Shown here: positions 25,764-33,401 of the stretch, piece after piece | Numbering within the stretch: position 1 is the first letter of the stretch | How the letters are laid out: the number at the start of each line of letters is the position of its first letter | Assembly: GCA_964595575.1 (NCBI GenBank) | Contig: CAZQRA010000019.1 | Span: 1 to 45,604 of the forward strand | DNA: 45,604 nt | Reading direction: 5' to 3' | Source: PALSA-612 sp964595575 | GTDB lineage: Bacteria; Actinomycetota; Thermoleophilia; Gaiellales; Gaiellaceae | The notes under the pieces: generated by a model | Databases searched by the model: none | What the model was told of the DNA's origin: nothing | What the model saw: only the letters and a program-made list of their open reading frames with translations | Made by a program: the position numbers and the translations under genes

Positions 25764-26305
25764 CGAGCCTCGTCCTCCAGGATGTCGGCCAGCCGGGAGA
25801 GGGCAGAGCGCGTCCTCGTCTTCACCGTCCCCAGGGGGATGCCCACCCGCTCGGCGATCTCGCTCTGGGAGAGACCGCCCCAGTAGGCGAGCTCGATCAG
25901 CTCCCGCTCCTTGGGGGGGATGGCTTCCAGCGCTCGGTGCACCCGGAAGGCAAGCCAGGCCTGCTCCGCCCGCTCCTCGGGGCCGGCCTCGGGAGCGGGT
26001 CCGTCGGGCGGGTCGGCAGGCGGCTCCTGCCGGGAGCGGGCCCGGTCGACGATGGCGTTGCGGGCCACAGCGTACAGCCATGCCGCCGGCCGGCCTCGGT
26101 CGGGGGCGTAGGTGTGGGCCGCCCGCCACACGGAGAGGAAGGTCTCCTGCACGGCCTCCTCGGCTCGCCCCCGGTCGCCCAGGCGGCGGAGGGCCAGGCC
26201 GAGGACAGGGCGGGCGTAGCGGCGGTAGAGGTCCTCGAAGGCGCGGCGATCGCCGCGGCCGATGCGGGCCAGAAGCTCTCCGTCCGTGGGCGAGCCCTCC
26301 CTCAC
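25760..26305 (-). CDS. ECF RNA polymerase sigma factor
   Basis: About 181 residues from the chosen start. Region 2 is visible from DGELLARIGRGDRRAFEDLY through AVQETFLSVWRAAHTY to GRPAAWLYAVARNAIVDRAR. Region 4 is ERELIELAYWGGLSQSEIAERVGIPLGTVKTR. It redirects RNA polymerase when its partner anti-sigma lets go. The GTG at 26305 is preferred because region 2 starts right after it and GACGAT lies 7 nt upstream; a GTG at 26371 would add 22 residues of low-complexity sequence and cannot be ruled out. The pair resembles SigK/RskA-like modules responding to redox or envelope stress, and it stands head-to-head with the superoxide dismutase gene, though regulation of that gene is unproven. Confidence 0.88.
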   Translation of the reverse strand: MREGSPTDGELLARIGRGDRRAFEDLYRRYARPVLGLALRRLGDRGRAEEAVQETFLSVWRAAHTYAPDRGRPAAWLYAVARNAIVDRARSRQEPPADPPDGPAPEAGPEERAEQAWLAFRVHRALEAIPPKERELIELAYWGGLSQSEIAERVGIPLGTVKTRTRSALSRLADILEDEAR

Positions 26306-26499
26306 GCCCGTGATCGTCGCTGCTTTCTTGCCCGGGGGCAAGGGGAGGGGAAGGCAGCAGGCATCGTCCACGTCGAAGGCGAGTACGGGCAGCGCCGACG
26401 GCTGGATTCCGCCCGGAGCGCCCAGAAGACAGCCATGTCCGCCGTTATGCTCAGGAGGCTGACCCCACCACTTCCCACCGCGAGACGAGGAGGGAGCCC

Positions 26500-27120
26500 A
26501 TGACGACGCCTGCCTTCAACGCCCAGGAGATCGCCGCCCGCCCGCTCGATCCCCGCCTGTTCGAGCTGGACGGCATCTCCCGGGCCACGATCGAGGCCCA
26601 CTACCGCCTCTACCAGGGCTACGTGGCCAAGCGCAACGAGATCCTGGCTCGGCTGGCCGAGGTCGACCTCGAGGGGGCAAGCCAGGTCTACTCGGAGGTA
26701 CGGGCCCTCAAGCTCGAGCTCACCTTCGCCGTGGGCGGGGTCAAGAACCACGAGATCTACTTCCAGCACTTGGGCGGCGACGGGGGCGATCCCAGCGGTC
26801 GTGCCGCCGACCTCATCGTCCGCGACTTCGGCTCGGTGGAGGCCTGGAGGGCCGACCTCAAGGCCACCGCCATGGCCGGCCGAGGCTGGGCCTGGACGGC
26901 CTACGACTGGGACGAGGGACGGCTCTTCAACTACCTGGGCGACGCCCAGAACACCTTCCCCATCTGGAACGCCACTCCCTTGATCGCCCTCGACGTCTAC
27001 GAGCACGCCTACTTCCTCGACTACCAGACCGACCGGGCCTCCTACATCGACGCCTTCTTCCGCAACCTCGACTGGACGGTGGTGTCGGGCTGGGTGGAGG
27101 CCTACGGGATTTCCGTGTAG
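26500..27120 (+). CDS. Iron/manganese superoxide dismutase
   Basis: 206 residues, normal for Fe/Mn SOD, which converts superoxide to oxygen and peroxide. Metal-ligand segments are visible: first His in IEAHYRLYQGYV, second in GGVKNHEIYFQHLGG, then Asp and His in LDVYEHAYFLDYQ. The classic HH of the first helix is replaced by LYQ, as in an actinobacterial subgroup. A good ribosome site (GAGGAGGG) precedes the ATG by about 5 nt. TATGCT at 26446-26451 is a possible -10, giving a leader of roughly 40 nt, unlike the leaderless genes around it. The metal preference cannot be read from sequence with confidence. Confidence 0.93.
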   Translation: MTTPAFNAQEIAARPLDPRLFELDGISRATIEAHYRLYQGYVAKRNEILARLAEVDLEGASQVYSEVRALKLELTFAVGGVKNHEIYFQHLGGDGGDPSGRAADLIVRDFGSVEAWRADLKATAMAGRGWAWTAYDWDEGRLFNYLGDAQNTFPIWNATPLIALDVYEHAYFLDYQTDRASYIDAFFRNLDWTVVSGWVEAYGISV

Positions 27121-27126
27121 GGCCAG

Positions 27127-27762
<636 letters not shown>

Positions 27763-27999
27763 GCTCCGACCAGTAGAGCTCGGCCAGCTCACGATGGCCT
27801 GACCACACGATGGCCCGGCCCTGGTTGTGGATGGTGTGGGCCAGGCGCAGGCCCTGTTCGTAGGTGATCCCGGGGATGACCCGGGAGAGGGCGGCCGCTA
27901 CCCCCTCGAAGGTGTTGTGGTTGTCGTTGAGGACGATGACCTTCCAGGGCTCGTCCAGGCCCGAGCCCGAGCCCCGCGACCGTCGCTCGACCGTCTGGG

Positions 28000-28974
28000 T
28001 CAGCCCCGCAGCCACTCCTCGAGCACGGTGTGGCGCTCGGGCGGTCGGCCGGAGGCGAGCTCGCCGCGCAGCTCGCCCACGGTGCCCGAGCGCTCGGCGA
28101 CGACGTCGTGGTCGTGGATGGTCTCGAAGTTGACCTGCTGGGCGAAGATGAAGTCGCCGTCGGCCAGGTCGGGGTAGGAGTCGAGGGCCTCCTTGAGGCT
28201 GACCCGGACCGAGTCCTCGACGAAGCGGGGCTGGAGGTGGGCGTGCTCGACCACGTAGAGCTCGTCCGGCCGCTTGAGGAGCTCGTAGACGGGGGCGCTC
28301 ATCGAGCGCTCGACGATGGAGACGAGGTCGACGGCATCGATGGCGAGCTCCGTGCCCACGAGCAGCGTGCCCCGCCCCCGCTGGTTGTGGGTGGCCAGGG
28401 GCACGAGCTCGAGGATCCGCTCCACCTCGGCCCGGGCGAACCCGGCCTCGGCCAGCCGCTCTCGGGCCTGGCCGCGCACGAGCCCTTGGGCGCAGGGGCA
28501 GGCGTTGATCCCGGTCGCCTCCACTCCCACCACCCGGCGGGTGCCCGCGGGCGAGGCCCCGGCGACGCCGATCAGGGTCACCATCTCTTGGGTGGAGAGA
28601 CCGGTGACCGGCGTTCGGCGGCGGATCGGCCACTGGGCGCGAATGCGAACCTCGGACCGTAGGGCCCGCTGCCTCTCCACGATCCGCGAGGCGATGTGCT
28701 CGGCCAAGACCTCCACGAGCTGGGCCTCCCGCTCCACCACCAGCTCGATCGCCTCCTCGAACAGCTCGGGGAAGCGGGACATGTGCACGCCCTTCTGGTC
28801 GGCGGAGAGGTCGACCACGCAGTCGATGGTGGCAGCCATGACCGTGACCGCGTCGCCGCGGCAGATCCGCACCGCCTTGCGGACGCCGCTCACCCCCGCC
28901 CGGGAGAGGCCGATGCGGACCTCTGGCGCAGATGCCTGCAGGTCGTCGGCGAGGAGGCGGGAGAGCTCGGCCAC
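28000..28974 (-). CDS. GTP cyclohydrolase, MptA/FolE2 type
   Basis: 324 residues. This type opens GTP to dihydroneopterin triphosphate (FolE2) or its cyclic phosphate (MptA) for folate- or pterin-type cofactors. Family marks are VDLSADQKGVHMSRFPEL near the N-terminus, VTGLSTQEMVTLIGVAG, the metal-binding TGINACPCAQGL and the ATHNQRGRGTLLVG stretch. TGINACPCAQ with THNQRG leans toward the MptA-like branch. The GTG at 28974 follows TACCAT by 9 nt, close to the leaderless spacing. It overlaps clpS at its 3' end. No classical folE is present in the window. Confidence 0.88.
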   Translation of the reverse strand: MAELSRLLADDLQASAPEVRIGLSRAGVSGVRKAVRICRGDAVTVMAATIDCVVDLSADQKGVHMSRFPELFEEAIELVVEREAQLVEVLAEHIASRIVERQRALRSEVRIRAQWPIRRRTPVTGLSTQEMVTLIGVAGASPAGTRRVVGVEATGINACPCAQGLVRGQARERLAEAGFARAEVERILELVPLATHNQRGRGTLLVGTELAIDAVDLVSIVERSMSAPVYELLKRPDELYVVEHAHLQPRFVEDSVRVSLKEALDSYPDLADGDFIFAQQVNFETIHDHDVVAERSGTVGELRGELASGRPPERHTVLEEWLRG

Positions 28975-29103
28975 GACTGTCCCATGGTAGCCGCGACAGG
29001 CGCTGCGGCCGCGCCGGCGAGGGACGGCGGGCGAGGTAGGGAGGCCCGATCTCGAGCGGGCGCTCCGACTCGCCTCGCTTCGTTCTCTCCTCGTCCTCGG
29101 AGC

Positions 29104-30411
29104 TCAGCTATCGCCGGCGGCGCTCGAGGCGGGCGCCAAGGGGCCTCGCTCCGGCTCGGCTCCCGCGGGCATGGCGCGGAGGGAGCGGAGAGGAGAGAGG
29201 GCGACCGGCAGGAACGAGAAGCTGGCCCCGATGGCGCCCGCGAGCAGGGTGGGGCGGAGGCCGATCTCCGAGGCGAGCGCTCCGCCTGTCAAGGAGCCGA
29301 GCGGGATCGTCCCCCAGACGAGGAAGCGGCGGCTGGCGTTCAGCCGTCCGAGCAGCCGCTCGGGGGTGAGGGTCTGCATCAGGCTGAGCCCGGTGACGTT
29401 GTAGGCGACGGAGCCGAAGCTCGACAGAACCACTCCGGCGATGAGGAAGGGGAGAGGAAAGGAGGGAGGGGCGAGGGGGACGAGGAGGAGCGGGGGTCCG
29501 AACAAGAACGCCGACCCGACGATGGTGGCGCCCACGCCCAGCCGGCGGGCGAGGCCTCCCACGACCAGGGCCGCCGCCACGCCGCCCAGGCTGCCCAGCG
29601 CCAGCACGAGGCCGATGAGCTCCGGGGACAGGTGGAGGCGGCGGACGGCGTACACGAGGACGATGGAGAAACCCAGGGTGTTGAAGAAGTTGGCGGTGCC
29701 GGTCGTGGCCGCGATCGCCCGCCAGTAGGGGTGGCAGACGAGGTAGCGAAGCCCCTCCCCAAGCTCGGCGACGAGGCGCGGACGGGCAGCCGAGGTCGGC
29801 TGCGGCTCCCCGGCTTCGATGCGAGCCAGGAGGAATGCGGAGGCGAGGAAGCTGGTGGCGTCGACGAGGATGGCGTAGGGGGCGGTGAGCGCGCCCACGA
29901 GCGCTCCCCCCAAGCCCGGCCCCGCCACCTGCGCTCCTGCCCGGCTCGCCTCCAGCTTGGCGTTTCCCTCCACCAGCCGGCGGCGAGGGACGAGGGAGGG
30001 GAGGTACGACTGGTAGGCGACGTCGAAGAACACGGTCAGCGCCCCTGCCAGGAAGGCGACCACGTACAGCTGGCCCATGGCGAGGCTGTCGAAGAGGTAG
30101 GCGAGCGGCACCGAGGCCAGGGCTCCTGCCCGCCCCAGGTCGGCGACGACGAGGATGGGCCGTCGCCGCAGCCGATCGACCCACACCCCGGCGGGCAAGG
30201 CGAGAAGGAGGAAGGGCAGGAACTCGAGGGTGCCGAGGAGGGCCACCTCGAAGGCGCTCGCCTCCAGGACGATGATCGCCGCCAGGGGCAGGGCGAGCTG
30301 CGAGATCTGGGAGCCGAGCTGGCTGATCGTCTGGGCCGACCACAGCTTGAGGAAGTCGCCGTGGGCGAGCAGGCCGAGGCCGGCTCGGCGCTGGACTAGT
30401 CTCCCGGCCAT
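29104..30411 (-). CDS. MFS transporter (DHA3/enterobactin-exporter-like)
   Basis: 435 residues with about twelve hydrophobic segments. The start GDFLKLWSAQTISQLGSQIS is typical of the MFS_3/EntS-like exporters. The loop GVWVDRLRRRPILVVADLGR is the family's motif between helices 2 and 3. YQSYLPSLVPRRRLVEGNAK is also characteristic. It likely exports a small hydrophobic compound or drug. The ATG at 30411 is the only start that keeps the N-terminus, and it sits on the opposite strand of the asparaginase ATG, the two start codons sharing two base pairs. Upstream TACGCT is 10 nt from the ATG. Confidence 0.9.
   Translation of the reverse strand: MAGRLVQRRAGLGLLAHGDFLKLWSAQTISQLGSQISQLALPLAAIIVLEASAFEVALLGTLEFLPFLLLALPAGVWVDRLRRRPILVVADLGRAGALASVPLAYLFDSLAMGQLYVVAFLAGALTVFFDVAYQSYLPSLVPRRRLVEGNAKLEASRAGAQVAGPGLGGALVGALTAPYAILVDATSFLASAFLLARIEAGEPQPTSAARPRLVAELGEGLRYLVCHPYWRAIAATTGTANFFNTLGFSIVLVYAVRRLHLSPELIGLVLALGSLGGVAAALVVGGLARRLGVGATIVGSAFLFGPPLLLVPLAPPSFPLPFLIAGVVLSSFGSVAYNVTGLSLMQTLTPERLLGRLNASRRFLVWGTIPLGSLTGGALASEIGLRPTLLAGAIGASFSFLPVALSPLRSLRAMPAGAEPERGPLAPASSAAGDS
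30397..30409 (+). promoter_or_regulatory. Leaderless promoter of the asparaginase gene
   Basis: TAGTCT (30397-30402) lies 7 nt before the ATG at 30410. It falls inside the first codons of the divergent MFS gene, so the two genes' control regions are interlocked. Confidence 0.55.
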
Positions 30412-31297
30412 GGAGCCGCTCAGCGTAGTCGTCCGGCGGGGCGGAGTGGTGGAGTGCCGCCATCGGGTCCACGCCGTGGCGGTGGCGGAGGGAAAACGGG
30501 TCGCGGTGGCAGGGGACCCCGAGCTCGTCACCTTCCTCCGCTCCTGCGCCAAGCCCATCCAGGCCCTCCCTCTGGTCCGTCTCTCGCTCCCCCTCAGCCC
30601 CGAGGAGGTGGCGGTCGCCTGCTCCTCCCACCAGGGGCGGCCCGACCAGCTCGCGGCCGTGCGGAGCCTCCTCACCCGGGCCGAGGCGGGCGAGGAGGAC
30701 CTCGAGTGCGGCTTCCAGGAGGGCCGCCCCCGGCGCCGGATGGCCCACAACTGCTCGGGCAAGCACGCCGGCTTCCTCCTCGTCTGCCGCCGGCGAGGGT
30801 GGCCTCTCGCTGGCTACAGCCGGCCCCGCCATCCGCTCCAGCGGGAGCTGAGGGCCGAGGTGGCGGCGGCGGCCGAGGTTCCCTGCGAGCGACTCCCCTG
30901 GGCCGGGGACGGATGCGGTGTTCCCACCTTCGCCCTCTCCCTGGAGAGGATGGCCGTCGCCTTCTCCCGGCTCTCCGCCCTCGAGGGCGGCCCTGAGGTG
31001 GTCGCGGCTATGCAGGCGAGGCCCGACCTGGTCGGGGAGGAGGGGGCGCTCGATACCGCCCTCATGAGGGCCCTTCCCGGCTGGGTAGCCAAGCGGGGAG
31101 CGGAGGGCCTTCTCTGCGCCGCCTCGGCCCAGGGGCTCGGCGTCGCGGTGAAGGTCGAGGACGGAAACCCGCGGGCGCTACCTCCGGCGGTGGCCGCCTT
31201 CTTGGCTTCGGTGGGGGCCTCGCTTCCCGACGAGCTGGCGCTCGTCCCCGTGTACGACTCCCGCAGTCGGCTGGTGGGGGAGGTGGTCGCGGCGTGA
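30410..31297 (+). CDS. L-asparaginase II (Rhizobium etli AnsA type)
   Basis: 295 residues of the type-3 asparaginase family, which hydrolyses asparagine to aspartate and ammonia. Family motifs are LRSCAKPIQALPLV (with the SxxK pair), ACSSHQGRPDQ, AHNCSGKHAGFLL and GDGCGVPTFAL, all in order and at the usual spacing. It is probably cytoplasmic. The ATG lies 7 nt behind TAGTCT and overlaps the start codon of the divergent transporter. The stop overlaps the Kelch gene by GTGA, which may mean coupled expression, though a shared function is not obvious. Confidence 0.92.
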   Translation: MEPLSVVVRRGGVVECRHRVHAVAVAEGKRVAVAGDPELVTFLRSCAKPIQALPLVRLSLPLSPEEVAVACSSHQGRPDQLAAVRSLLTRAEAGEEDLECGFQEGRPRRRMAHNCSGKHAGFLLVCRRRGWPLAGYSRPRHPLQRELRAEVAAAAEVPCERLPWAGDGCGVPTFALSLERMAVAFSRLSALEGGPEVVAAMQARPDLVGEEGALDTALMRALPGWVAKRGAEGLLCAASAQGLGVAVKVEDGNPRALPPAVAAFLASVGASLPDELALVPVYDSRSRLVGEVVAA

Positions 31298-32214
31298 GGT
31301 GGATCGCCCTGGCGGCGGCTCTCTTGGCGGTAGCGGCGGCCGGTCAGGGCGCTGCGCCGACCTGGAGAGAGGAGGCGCCCCTCCCTGTGCCCCGCAGCGA
31401 GGTGGCGGCCGCGGCCACGGAGGAGGGGATCGTGGTGGTGGGCGGCTTCCTGGCCGACGCGAGCTCCTCTCGCCGGGTCGACCTCTACCTTCCCTCCCAG
31501 GGCCGCTGGCGGCCGCTCCCCGACCTGCCGGTGGCTGTCAACCACGCCATGGCAGCCGCGGCCGGGGGGCGACTCTACGTGGTAGGCGGCTACAGCGGCC
31601 CTCTGGTGGGGCCTCGCCGCGACGCCTTCGTCCTGGAAGGAGGACGGTGGAGGCGACTTCCGCCCCTCCCCGCGCCGCGCGCCGCCGGCGGAGCGGCGAT
31701 CGTGGCTGGGCGGCTGTACGTGGTCGGCGGCGTGGGGAGGGGAGGCCTCGCCCGACGGATGCTGGCGCTCGACCTGGCCCGTGGGCGGTGGGCGTCCCTC
31801 CCCGGCCCCACCCCGCGCCAGCATCTGGCGGTGACCGCCTGGCGGGGTACCGTCTACGCCCTGGCGGGGCGCCTATCGGGCTTCGCCTCCAACCTCCGCG
31901 TAGTGGAGGCCTACTCGCCGACGTCGGGGTCGTGGCGGCGCCTGCCTCCGCTCCCCGAGCCCCGGGGCGGCACCGGGGCCGCCGTCGCCGGCGGCCGGAT
32001 CGTATCCGTGGGCGGCGAGGAGCCGTCGGGGACGATCGCCACCGTGTACGGCTACGACCTCGGTCGAGGCCGCTGGCAGCGGCTTCCCGACCTCCCCACC
32101 CCGCGCCACGGCCTGGGTGTGGCGGCGTACGGGAACCGCGTCTACGCCGTGGCCGGCGGGCCCGAGCCGGGGCTGTCGGTGAGCGGCGTCAACGAGGTGC
32201 TCGACCTCGGCTGA
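31294..32214 (+). CDS. Secreted Kelch-repeat beta-propeller protein
   Basis: 306 residues. A signal peptide (RWIALAAALLAVAAAGQGAA) is followed by five to six Kelch repeats, each with a VVGG or similar diglycine, a Tyr and a Trp about 20 residues on (GRWRPLPDLP, GRWRRLPPLP, GRWASLPGP, GSWRRLPPLP, GRWQRLPDLP). They should form a periplasmic or surface beta-propeller for binding. The GTG start overlaps the asparaginase stop. No enzyme motif is seen. Confidence 0.9.
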   Translation: MRWIALAAALLAVAAAGQGAAPTWREEAPLPVPRSEVAAAATEEGIVVVGGFLADASSSRRVDLYLPSQGRWRPLPDLPVAVNHAMAAAAGGRLYVVGGYSGPLVGPRRDAFVLEGGRWRRLPPLPAPRAAGGAAIVAGRLYVVGGVGRGGLARRMLALDLARGRWASLPGPTPRQHLAVTAWRGTVYALAGRLSGFASNLRVVEAYSPTSGSWRRLPPLPEPRGGTGAAVAGGRIVSVGGEEPSGTIATVYGYDLGRGRWQRLPDLPTPRHGLGVAAYGNRVYAVAGGPEPGLSVSGVNEVLDLG

Positions 32215-32231
32215 GCCGGGGGGGCCGACGC

Positions 32232-32810
32232 CTACAGCCCGGGCGGGAAGGGGTAGGCCCGGGGGATCGGCGTGGGGATGGAGGCGAGGGTGCCGTAGGC
32301 GACCACGATCTCGTCGTGCTGGCGGAGTGGGACCCGGCGGGGATCCCCGAGGGCCTGCCTGCCGTTCACGAATACCCACACCCTCTTGGCTCCCCGGGCG
32401 CAGAGGCCGCCCAGGCAGCGGGCGCCGAAGCGAAGCCCCCACACGTCGAAGAGGTCGCCCAGGGTGAAGCGGCGGACGCGCGGGGCCTCCACGTGGACGA
32501 TGCCGGAGGCGTCGTGGGTGTGGAGCTCGGCGATGAACCGCCCTCGAGGGTCGATGCCGATGCCCGCCGGCACCGGCACCAGCGTCCCCTCCACCACCAG
32601 GTCGAGGTGTTGGTGGGTATGGAGGCGAAGGCCCTCGGAGCGAAGGGCAGGGAGGCCGATGGCTGCCAGGCGGGCGCGGAGAAGCGAGGTGTTGGCCGGC
32701 CAGGGGGGAGGGCCGGTCATGAGGCCGGGAAGAGGCTTGCGGGAGGGGGCAGGGGAGGCCAGGAGGAGGGCGAGGAGGGAGGTAGCGACGAGGACGCGAG
32801 CGAAGCGCAC
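32232..32810 (-). CDS. Secreted protein with HTHQH and LHTHD motifs
   Basis: 192 residues with a signal peptide (RFARVLVATSLLALLLASPAPS). The body has LHTHQHLDLVVEGTLVPVPA, IAELHTHDASGIVHVEAP and FTLGDLFDVWGLRF, then VWVFVNGRQ and QHDEIVVAYG. This order of segments recurs in secreted proteins of actinobacteria and Chloroflexi whose function I do not know. The paired histidines suggest metal binding. The start is GTG, with CAGGAT 6 nt upstream in the leaderless position, though its first base is not T. It converges on the Kelch gene with 17 nt between stops. Confidence 0.75.
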   Translation of the reverse strand: MRFARVLVATSLLALLLASPAPSRKPLPGLMTGPPPWPANTSLLRARLAAIGLPALRSEGLRLHTHQHLDLVVEGTLVPVPAGIGIDPRGRFIAELHTHDASGIVHVEAPRVRRFTLGDLFDVWGLRFGARCLGGLCARGAKRVWVFVNGRQALGDPRRVPLRQHDEIVVAYGTLASIPTPIPRAYPFPPGL

Positions 32811-32927
32811 GAGCCAATCCTGCCTGGCGCGCCCGATCTCTGTCGGTGCCTTGCTCCGAGCGGTCAGGTACCGTACCCGGAAAGCCTACGGGGACGATCC
32901 CCCACACGACCAGAAAGGAGGTGGGCC

Positions 32928-33227
32928 GTGCTTGCGCTCACCCCGGAAGCTGCCATCGCTATCAACGCCATCCTCGAGGCCAACGCCATGCCCGAGGGCT
33001 CGGGACTTCGCATCAGCGCCGAGCCCGTCGACGGCGAGGAGGACGCCACCAGCTTCGGCCTGTCCCTCGAGGAGGGACCCCTTGCTGGGGACTCGGTGGT
33101 GGAGGAGCAAGGAGCCCGCGTCTTCCTCGACGCCGACGCCGCCATCCTCCTCGACACGAGCGTCCTCGCCGTCCACGAGCACGGCGACCAGATCCACTTC
33201 CAGCTCCACCCCCAAGAGGCTGCCTAG
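32928..33227 (+). CDS. HesB/IscA-like protein without cysteines
   Basis: 99 residues. LTPEAAIAINAILEANAMPEGSGLRISAEPV and the later SVVEEQGARVFLDADAAILLD follow the HesB/IscA (A-type iron-sulfur carrier) pattern. The three cluster cysteines normally found near Cys35 and in the C-terminal CxC are all absent; the protein has no Cys. It may therefore bind no cluster. A strong ribosome site, AGAAAGGAGG, precedes the GTG by about 7 nt, the best in the window. It stands between divergent and downstream genes with its own spacing and is probably a single-gene unit. Confidence 0.75.
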   Translation: MLALTPEAAIAINAILEANAMPEGSGLRISAEPVDGEEDATSFGLSLEEGPLAGDSVVEEQGARVFLDADAAILLDTSVLAVHEHGDQIHFQLHPQEAA

Positions 33228-33313
33228 AGGTCAGGCCTGCTCGCGCCCAGGCGGGCTTCCTCGCGCTCGGCCGGCGAGCCCTGGCGCGCGTTCCCGCCGG
33301 GCGAGATGGCTCA

Positions 33314-33342
33314 TTGACAGGGGAGCCTGCGGCGGCGAGACT
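33314..33342 (+). promoter_or_regulatory. Sigma-A-like promoter upstream of the TMADH-family gene
   Basis: TTGACA (33314-33319), a 17-nt spacer and GAGACT (33337-33342). The -35 is a perfect consensus and the spacing is ideal; the -10 is imperfect. Transcription would start near 33349-33351, right at the GTG of a 16-codon frame. Confidence 0.5.
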
Positions 33343-33350
33343 GCGCAAGC

Positions 33351-33401
33351 GTGACACCGTGCCGCCGGCGTCCCACCCCTGCCCGGGATCGGTGCCCGTG
33401 A
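33351..33401 (+). CDS. Possible 16-aa leader peptide
   Basis: A GTG 8 nt after the -10 opens a frame of 16 codons, VTPCRRRPTPARDRCP, ending in TGA at 33399-33401. The stop overlaps the GTG start of the next gene as GTGA, the coupling used throughout the window. It contains an Arg run and two Cys. It may be a translated leader that couples or attenuates the downstream flavoprotein. It is too short for homology, so a chance frame is quite possible. Confidence 0.3.
   Translation: MTPCRRRPTPARDRCP

Noticed and set aside
33351..33398. Extending the TMADH-like protein to the GTG at 33359
   Set aside because: TMADH homology begins at SRHPRYDLLFQPV, and the residues before it are Pro/Cys/Ser without family match. 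It is kept only as an alternative.
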